A DNA stretch of 6,353 nucleotides from Betaproteobacteria bacterium (GTDB taxonomy: Bacteria; Pseudomonadota; Gammaproteobacteria; Burkholderiales; SG8-39): positions 1 to 6,353 of the forward strand of contig SCUH01000173.1 in the NCBI GenBank assembly GCA_004298295.1, given 5' to 3'. The translations under genes were made by a program, and so were the position numbers. Below are positions 1 to 6,353 of the stretch, in pieces. A model generated the notes under the pieces. The model did not search any database. It saw only the letters and a program-made list of their open reading frames with translations, and was not told the origin of the DNA. The first letter of the stretch is position 1. Each line of letters opens with the position of its first letter.

Positions 1-1
1 G

Positions 2-21
2 TCTCCTGCGCGCGCAGGAGA
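2..21 (+). promoter_or_regulatory. rne leader hairpin enclosing the ribosome binding site
   Basis: Bases 2-21 read TCTCCTGCGCGCGCAGGAGA, a perfect 20-base palindrome. As RNA this folds into a GC-rich stem of eight pairs around a GCGC centre. The right arm holds the Shine-Dalgarno sequence AGGAG at 16-20, eight bases before the GTG start at 29, and the left arm CTCCT at 3-7 is its exact complement. In the folded form the ribosome binding site would be hidden. E. coli rne is known to be autoregulated through structured elements of its 5' leader, so a regulatory role here is plausible but inferred. The rest of the leader lies outside the window. Confidence 0.6.
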
Positions 22-28
22 ACATGAA

Positions 29-2737
29 GTGAAACGCATGCTTTTCAATGCGACGCAGCAGGAAGAACTGCGCGTCGCCATCGTCGACGGCCAGAAACTC
101 GTCGACCTCGACATCGAATCCGCATCCAGGGAACAGCGCAAGAGCAACATCTACAAAGGCGTCATCACCCGCATCGAGCCCAGCCTCGAGGCGGCGTTCG
201 TCGATTACGGCGAAGAGCGCCACGGTTTCCTGCCCTTCAAGGAAGTCGCGCGCAGCTACTTCCGTCCCGACGCCGAGCCCGGGCGCGCCCGCATCCAGGA
301 CGCCCTCGGCGAAGGCCAGGAACTCATCGTCCAGGTGGAAAAGGACGAGCGCGGCAACAAGGGCGCCGCGCTCACCACCTTCCTCAGCCTCGCCGGCCGC
401 TACCTCGTGCTGATGCCGAACAACCCGCGCGGCGGCGGGGTCTCGCGCCGCGTCGAGGGCGAGGAGCGCAACGAGCTGCGCGACACGGTCGAGCAGCTGC
501 AGGTCCCCGAAGGCATGAGCGTGATCGCGCGCACCGCCGCGATCGGCCGCTCGCTGGAGGAGTTGCAGTGGGACCTGAGTTACCTGCTGCAGCTGTGGCA
601 CGCCATCGAAACCGCCGCCGGCGACCGCACCCCGGGTGCCGACGGCAAGTACGTCGCACGGCCGTTCCTCATCTATCTCGAGTCGAGCCTGGTGATCCGC
701 GCCATCCGCGACTATCTGCAGCCCGACATCGGCGAAATCCTGATCGACACGCAGGACATCTACGACCAGGCCTGCGCCTTCATGCAGACCGTGATGCCGG
801 CGTCGGTCAACAAGGTGAAGCTGTACCGCGACGACGTGCCGCTGTTTTCGCGCTTCCAGATCGAGCACCAGATCGAGAGCGCCTACGCGCGCCACGTCAA
901 CCTGCCCTCGGGCGGCGCGGTGGTGATCGACCATACCGAGGCGCTGGTGTCGATCGACGTCAACTCGGCGCGCGCCACCAAGGGCCACGACATCGAGGAA
1001 ACGGCGCTGCGCACCAACCTCGAGGCGGCCGACGAGATCGCGCGGCAGCTGCGCCTGCGCGACCTCGGCGGCCTGATCGTGATCGATTTCATCGACATGG
1101 AGTCGCAGCGCAACCAGCGCGACGTGGAGAACCGCTTCCGCGACGCGCTGCGCTTCGACCGCGCGCGCGTGCAGACCGGCAAGATCTCGCGTTTCGGCCT
1201 GCTCGAGCTGTCGCGCCAGCGCCTGCAGCCCTCGCTCGAGGAAACCGCGCACGCCAGCTGCCCGCGCTGCGGCGGCACCGGCTTCATCCGCGGCACCGAG
1301 TCCACCGCGCTGCACGTGCTGCGCATCCTGCAGGAGGAAGCGATGAAGGAGAACACCGGCGCGGTGCACGCGCAGGTGCCGGTCGACGTGGCCTCGTTCC
1401 TGCTCAACGAAAAGCGCAGCGAAATCCAGAAGCTCGAGGCGCGCCTCAAGGTGAACATCGTCCTGGTGCCCAACCTGCACCTGGAGACGCCGCATTACAA
1501 GGTGGCGCGCCTCAAGCACGACGAGCTGAACCTGATGGAGCACGTGCCGGCGAGCTACGAAATGGTCGAGCGGCCGGAAGAGCCCGCCGCCCCCGGCGAA
1601 GAGGGCGAGGCCAAGAAGGAACGCCAGGAAGCCGTGGTCAAGGCCATCGTCCCGGCGCAGCCGGCCCCCGTGGTCGCGGAGCCGCGCGCCGAAGAGCGCC
1701 CGGCCATGCAGCCCGCAGCGCCGGCATTGCCGGCAGCGGCAGCCGCGGCAGGAGCGGCGCGCGGCGGCTTTCTCAGCCGCCTGCTGGGATTGTTCAAGGC
1801 GGAGAAAGCACCGGCGGCGCAGCCCCCGGCGGCCAACGAGCCCACCTTGCGGCCCGCCGAAGCCCGTCCTCGCCCCGAGCGCATGCGCGAGCCGCAACGC
1901 GACCGGCAGGAGCGGCGTCCGCGCGACCGCGACCAGATGCGCCGCGGCGGGCGCCCGGAGCGTCATGGCGGTGCCGAGCGTCCGGGGCGCGACCAGCCGC
2001 CGCGCCAGGGCGAGCGCGGCGCAGGCCCGCAGCGGCCTGCCGGCGAGCGGCGCCCGGAGCAACGACACGAGCCGCGCCCGCCGCGGCCGCAATCGCCGCA
2101 GCCGCAACCCACCCCACGGCCGGAAGCTCGCGCAGGCGAGGCAGCCCCCGCGCCGCAGGCGGAAGGTGAAGCGCTGCGCCGCGGACGTCGTGGCCGCGGT
2201 CGCCATCGCGATCGCGAGCGCCGGCCGGAGTCCGGGGCGGCAACATCGCCGTCCGTAGCCGCAACGGCGCAGCCCGAGGCGGCATCGTCGCAGCCGGAAT
2301 CATTCCCCTTGCCGAGCACGTACGCGCTTCCGCTCGAGCCATCGGCAGCCGCAGCGGTGATCGAGCCGGTCGTCGCGCCGATCCACGAACCTGTGCGCGC
2401 GGCACCGGCTGCCGCAGAGCGGCCTGCCGTCATCGAAGTGCCAGCCGTCAACGAGGTCGAGGCTGCAATTCAAGCCCCTGTGGTTGCGCAAGCACCCGTG
2501 GTTGCGCCGGCACCCGGACCGGCGCCCGAACCCAAGCCCGTTGCACAGCCGGAACCGCCGGCGTTCGATCCCAGGCAATACATCGCCAGCGCGGGCCTGC
2601 AGCTCGTCGAGACCCGCCGCGACGCGGTGCCCGCCGCCGAGCCCGAGACCGAGGCGGTGAAGCTCGGGCGCCCGCGGCGCGAGCGCCCGCGTGCCGCCGG
2701 GGACGAGGCGCTGGTGCAGGTCGAAACGCAAAAGTAA
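29..2737 (+). CDS. rne: Ribonuclease E, degradosome scaffold endoribonuclease
   Basis: This is RNase E, the essential endonuclease that starts mRNA decay and matures rRNA and tRNA at the inner membrane. The first ~510 residues follow E. coli RNase E closely: an S1 RNA-binding domain (about 36-118), the 5'-sensor pair R168/T169, the metal-binding DNase I-like catalytic residues D310, N312 and D353, and the zinc-link CPRC at 411-414 that joins dimers into the tetramer. These sit at a constant offset of +7 from the E. coli catalytic numbering, explained by a short insertion around residues 200-210. From about 515 the protein is low-complexity and probably disordered. It has a likely amphipathic membrane helix (GGFLSRLLGLFKA, 579-591), an Arg-rich RNA-binding stretch (about 612-734), an Ala/Pro/Val region, and a more ordered-looking motif near 846-863. 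At 902 aa it is shorter than E. coli (1061 aa) because the tail is shorter. The GTG at 29 is chosen because MKRML matches the family N-terminus and AGGAG is eight bases away; ATG at 38 is too far from it. RNase G is ruled out by the long tail. Confidence 0.97.
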   Translation: MKRMLFNATQQEELRVAIVDGQKLVDLDIESASREQRKSNIYKGVITRIEPSLEAAFVDYGEERHGFLPFKEVARSYFRPDAEPGRARIQDALGEGQELIVQVEKDERGNKGAALTTFLSLAGRYLVLMPNNPRGGGVSRRVEGEERNELRDTVEQLQVPEGMSVIARTAAIGRSLEELQWDLSYLLQLWHAIETAAGDRTPGADGKYVARPFLIYLESSLVIRAIRDYLQPDIGEILIDTQDIYDQACAFMQTVMPASVNKVKLYRDDVPLFSRFQIEHQIESAYARHVNLPSGGAVVIDHTEALVSIDVNSARATKGHDIEETALRTNLEAADEIARQLRLRDLGGLIVIDFIDMESQRNQRDVENRFRDALRFDRARVQTGKISRFGLLELSRQRLQPSLEETAHASCPRCGGTGFIRGTESTALHVLRILQEEAMKENTGAVHAQVPVDVASFLLNEKRSEIQKLEARLKVNIVLVPNLHLETPHYKVARLKHDELNLMEHVPASYEMVERPEEPAAPGEEGEAKKERQEAVVKAIVPAQPAPVVAEPRAEERPAMQPAAPALPAAAAAAGAARGGFLSRLLGLFKAEKAPAAQPPAANEPTLRPAEARPRPERMREPQRDRQERRPRDRDQMRRGGRPERHGGAERPGRDQPPRQGERGAGPQRPAGERRPEQRHEPRPPRPQSPQPQPTPRPEARAGEAAPAPQAEGEALRRGRRGRGRHRDRERRPESGAATSPSVAATAQPEAASSQPESFPLPSTYALPLEPSAAAAVIEPVVAPIHEPVRAAPAAAERPAVIEVPAVNEVEAAIQAPVVAQAPVVAPAPGPAPEPKPVAQPEPPAFDPRQYIASAGLQLVETRRDAVPAAEPETEAVKLGRPRRERPRAAGDEALVQVETQK
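2471..2506 (+). repeat. Two-copy 18-base tandem repeat within the rne tail
   Basis: CAAGCCCCTGTGGTTGCG (2471-2488) is followed directly by CAAGCACCCGTGGTTGCG (2489-2506), with two differing bases. Each copy encodes QAPVVA in RNase E residues 815-826, and further AP-rich sequence follows. It looks like a recent in-frame duplication in the disordered tail, where length is weakly constrained. No function is apparent. Confidence 0.75.
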
Positions 2738-2746
2738 CCAGGCTTT

Positions 2747-2778
2747 CGGCCGGCCCGCGCGAGGGCGCGGGCCGGTCG
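2747..2778. terminator. GC-rich hairpin between the convergent rne and uvrB genes
   Basis: Bases 2747-2760 pair with 2765-2778 to give a stem of 14 pairs, one of them G-T (2749/2776), around a GAGG loop. It begins ten bases after the rne stop and ends five bases before the uvrB stop, so it fills the gap between the convergent genes. No run of T follows on either strand, so it is not a canonical intrinsic terminator. It could still act as a bidirectional terminator or as a 3'-end block to exonucleases. The structure is seen directly; the function is inferred. Confidence 0.6.
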
Positions 2779-2782
2779 CGCA

Positions 2783-4793
<2,011 letters not shown>

Positions 4794-4807
<14 letters not shown>

Positions 4808-4829
4808 CGCCGAAGGTAGAATAGCGCGG
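4794..4829 (+). promoter_or_regulatory. Probable sigma70-type promoter of the aminotransferase gene
   Basis: TAGAAT at 4817-4822 matches the TATAAT -10 consensus in five of six bases. Seventeen bases upstream is TTGGGC (4794-4799), which keeps the TTG of the -35 consensus but lies inside the start of uvrB on the other strand. Transcription would begin near 4829, giving a leader of about 24 bases before the ATG at 4853. The -35 match is weak, so the call rests mainly on the -10 box and its position. Confidence 0.5.
4811..4823 (-). promoter_or_regulatory. Candidate uvrB -10 element overlapping the opposing promoter
   Basis: Read on the minus strand, bases 4823-4818 are TATTCT, a four-of-six match to TATAAT, offset by one base from the TAGAAT box used in the other direction. 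Transcription would begin near 4811, only about four bases before the uvrB ATG. That would make the mRNA almost leaderless and fits the lack of a visible Shine-Dalgarno sequence. The best -35-like hexamer is TAGACT (minus strand, 4848-4843) at a poor 19-base spacing. A promoter further upstream, inside the aminotransferase gene, is equally possible. Confidence 0.3.
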
Positions 4830-4852
4830 GAAAAATCATTCGAGTCTACACG

Positions 4853-6076
4853 ATGAACACGCCGCAGCCGCCCTCCCCGCTCGCCGCCGTAGCGATGGCG
4901 CCGAAGGATCCGATCCTCGGCGTCACCGAGGCGTTCGTGGCCGATCCGAACCCGAACAAGGTGAACCTCGGCGTCGGCGTCTATTACGACGAAAACGGCA
5001 AGGTGCCGCTGCTGGAGAGCGTGCGCCGCGCCGAGCAGGCGCACCTCGAGAAGGGCTCGCCGCACGCCTATCTGCCCATCGACGGGCTGCAGGCCTACGA
5101 CCGCGCCGTGATGCAGCTGCTGTTCGGCGCCGACTCGCCGGTGGTGAAGGAGGGCCGCGCCGTGACGGTGCAGGCGCTCGGCGGCACCGGCGGCCTGAGG
5201 GTGGGCGCCGATTTCCTCAGGCGCCTGCTGCCCGAGGCGCAGGTCTGGATCAGCGACCCGAGCTGGGAAAATCATCGCGCGCTGTTCGAAGGCGCCGGTT
5301 TTACCGTCAACGCCTACCCCTATTACGATCCTGCCGCGCACGGGGTGAATTTCAGCGGCCTGCTGGCCGTCCTGAATGCGCTGCCCGCGGGAGCCATCGT
5401 GGTGCTGCATGCGTGCTGCCACAACCCGACCGGCGCCGACCTTTCGCCGGAGCAGTGGCAGCGGGTGCTCGAGACGGTGCGCACGCGCGCGCTGATTCCG
5501 TTTCTCGACATCGCCTACCAGGGATTCGGCGAGGGCATCGACGCCGACGGCGCGCCGGTGCGCCTGTTCGCCGAAAGCGACGCGCCGGTGTTCGTGTCGA
5601 GTTCGTATTCCAAGTCGTTCTCGCTCTACGGCGAGCGCGTCGGCGCGCTCAGCGTGGTGGCTTCGTCTTCGGAGGAAGCGGCACGCGTGCTGAGCCAGTT
5701 GAAGCGCACGATCCGAGCCAACTACTCCAATCCGCCCACGCTGGGCAGCCAGATCGTGGCGACCGTGCTGTCGACGCCGGAGCTGCGCGCGCTGTGGGAG
5801 CAGGAGCTCGGCGGCATGCGCGAGCGCATCAAGGCGATGCGCCAGGCGCTGGTCGACGGCATCCAGCAGCGCGTGCCCGCGGCAGATTTCGGCTTCGTCC
5901 TCCGGCAGCGGGGCATGTTCTCGTACTCCGGCCTGTCGAAGGCGCAGGTGGCGCGGCTGCGGCAGGATTTTTCGATCTACGCCATCGACAGCGGGCGCAT
6001 CTGCGTCGCGGCCCTGAGCCGCAGGAACATCGACTACGTGGCGGACGCGATCGCGCAAGTCCTGCGGCGAAACTGA
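4853..6076 (+). CDS. tyrB: Aromatic/aspartate aminotransferase, class I (TyrB-like)
   Basis: This is a PLP-dependent cytoplasmic aminotransferase that moves amino groups between aromatic or acidic amino acids and 2-oxoglutarate/glutamate, as in the last step of tyrosine and phenylalanine synthesis and in aspartate formation. The subgroup Ia active site is complete: W138 (PSWENH) and N191 (CCHNPTG) by the cofactor, D219 and Y222 (FLDIAYQG), the PLP-bearing lysine K254 (SSSYSKSF), R262 in the phosphate site, R288 (IRANYSNPP) for a side-chain carboxylate, and R382 (SGR) for the alpha-carboxylate. Blocks such as FGADSPVVK, GADFLRR, IPFLDIAYQGFG, FSLYGERVGALSV and QRGMFSYSGL are closer to E. coli TyrB than AspC. 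So is Tyr in the GVYYDENG block, where AspC has Lys. IRANYSNPP and LGGTG are AspC-like. Substrate range is therefore uncertain and the symbol provisional. Length is 407 aa against about 397 in E. coli; the extra residues are N-terminal. Start ATG 4853 is preferred over ATG 4895, which would begin inside the conserved block, although only a weak CGAG precedes it. Confidence 0.93.
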   Translation: MNTPQPPSPLAAVAMAPKDPILGVTEAFVADPNPNKVNLGVGVYYDENGKVPLLESVRRAEQAHLEKGSPHAYLPIDGLQAYDRAVMQLLFGADSPVVKEGRAVTVQALGGTGGLRVGADFLRRLLPEAQVWISDPSWENHRALFEGAGFTVNAYPYYDPAAHGVNFSGLLAVLNALPAGAIVVLHACCHNPTGADLSPEQWQRVLETVRTRALIPFLDIAYQGFGEGIDADGAPVRLFAESDAPVFVSSSYSKSFSLYGERVGALSVVASSSEEAARVLSQLKRTIRANYSNPPTLGSQIVATVLSTPELRALWEQELGGMRERIKAMRQALVDGIQQRVPAADFGFVLRQRGMFSYSGLSKAQVARLRQDFSIYAIDSGRICVAALSRRNIDYVADAIAQVLRRN

Positions 6077-6089
6077 CGCGCGCGCTTGC

Positions 6090-6106
6090 GGGCCTCGTCG
6101 AGGCTC
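6090..6106. terminator. Short hairpin between convergent tyrB and hydrolase genes
   Basis: In the 34-base gap, 6090-6096 can pair with 6100-6106 (seven pairs, one G-T at 6091/6105) around a GTC loop. No T run follows on either strand. It may mark the shared 3' end of the two convergent genes, but a stem this short is common by chance in GC-rich DNA. Confidence 0.3.
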
Positions 6107-6110
6107 CAGG

Positions 6111-6353
6111 TCAACGCCCGTCGCCTGGGCTCGAGCGCGCCCGGATCCAGTGCACGATCTGCGGCCACAGACGCCGGTGCGCTTCCCGGCCCGCCAGCAC
6201 GCCGACGTGCTGCAGCGATACCCCGACGTCGCCGTGGTAGTGAAGCAGCGTCTTGTCGCGGCTCGCCACCGCGTCATAGAACGGCAGCACCGATTGCGGC
6301 GGGACGACGCGGCAGCGCGGATCGAGCACGCACAGCAGCGGCGCGGTGACCGC
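6111..6353 (-). CDS. Alpha/beta hydrolase related to PHA synthases, C-terminal part
   Basis: Only the last 80 codons are in the window; the gene continues past the right edge and ends with TGA at 6113-6111. The fragment starts AVTAPLLCVLDPRCRVVPP, the form of a core beta strand followed by the catalytic Asp loop of an alpha/beta hydrolase (Asp at fragment residue 11). Further on, SLQHVGVLAG holds the probable catalytic His (fragment residue 49), followed by a final helix rich in Trp, Arg and His (HRRLWPQIVHWI). Asp-x-x-x-x-x-P and His-x-Gly-x-x-x-Gly arrangements of this sort occur in PhaC-type poly(3-hydroxyalkanoate) synthases and related hydrolases. The nucleophile (Cys in PhaC, Ser in hydrolases) lies outside, so polymerase and hydrolase cannot be told apart here. 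The family call is recognition plus inference. Confidence 0.65.
   Translation of the reverse strand, partial: AVTAPLLCVLDPRCRVVPPQSVLPFYDAVASRDKTLLHYHGDVGVSLQHVGVLAGREAHRRLWPQIVHWIRARSSPGDGR

Noticed and set aside
568..2169. 533-codon plus-strand frame inside rne
   Set aside because: It overlaps rne in a different phase, where the rne frame has clear catalytic motifs. Its composition (Arg, Ala, Gly, Pro) is typical of GC-rich shadow frames.
1793..2405. Possible frameshift or boundary in the low-complexity rne tail
   Set aside because: The reading frame is uninterrupted, and the Arg/Pro/Ala composition is normal for RNase E tails in GC-rich proteobacteria. Other frames here look no more protein-like.
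5413..6240. 275-codon plus-strand frame overlapping tyrB and running past its end
   Set aside because: It is out of phase with the complete aminotransferase, has no recognisable domain, and also runs antisense over the hydrolase fragment.
4808..6277. Upstream extension of the uvrB frame to give a 1164-residue protein
   Set aside because: The extra 490 residues lie entirely antisense to tyrB and the intergenic gaps and resemble no protein. The UvrB family start coincides with the ATG at 4807.

Overview
The window is GC-rich, conventional bacterial chromosome, and the protein sequences point to a betaproteobacterium of the Burkholderiales/Rhodocyclales type. The RNase E catalytic half and UvrB align by eye almost continuously with their E. 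coli counterparts. They also carry wording I recognise from betaproteobacterial orthologues, such as IRAIRDYLQPDIGEILIDT in RNase E and the N-terminal MAPKDPILG block of the aminotransferase. I see no mobile element, tRNA, rRNA, CRISPR array or phage gene.

Layout: (1) 1-28 is the end of the rne leader, a perfect 20-base palindrome that contains the ribosome binding site. (2) 29-2737, plus strand: rne, complete RNase E of 902 aa with a GTG start. It has an intact catalytic half and a long disordered Arg/Pro/Ala-rich tail with a membrane-binding amphipathic helix. (3) 2738-2782: short convergent gap with a strong GC hairpin. (4) 2783-4807, minus strand: uvrB, complete at 674 aa. (5) 4808-4852: 45-base divergent gap with a TAGAATA element that can be read as a -10 box on both strands. 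(6) 4853-6076, plus strand: complete class I aminotransferase of the TyrB/AspC group, 407 aa, closer to TyrB. (7) 6077-6110: short convergent gap with a weak hairpin. (8) 6111-6353, minus strand: the last 80 codons of an alpha/beta hydrolase related to PHA synthases, cut by the window edge.

The four genes serve unrelated housekeeping roles: RNA processing and decay, nucleotide excision repair, amino acid transamination, and a probable hydrolase or PHA-type enzyme. Their alternating orientation means none share an operon here, so the interest lies in the control regions. The best signals are the sequestered rne ribosome binding site and the symmetric uvrB/tyrB promoter element, followed by short motifs in the RNase E tail. 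I found no evidence for a new multi-gene system. Very long open frames overlap the real genes antisense or out of frame, and they are explained by high GC content.
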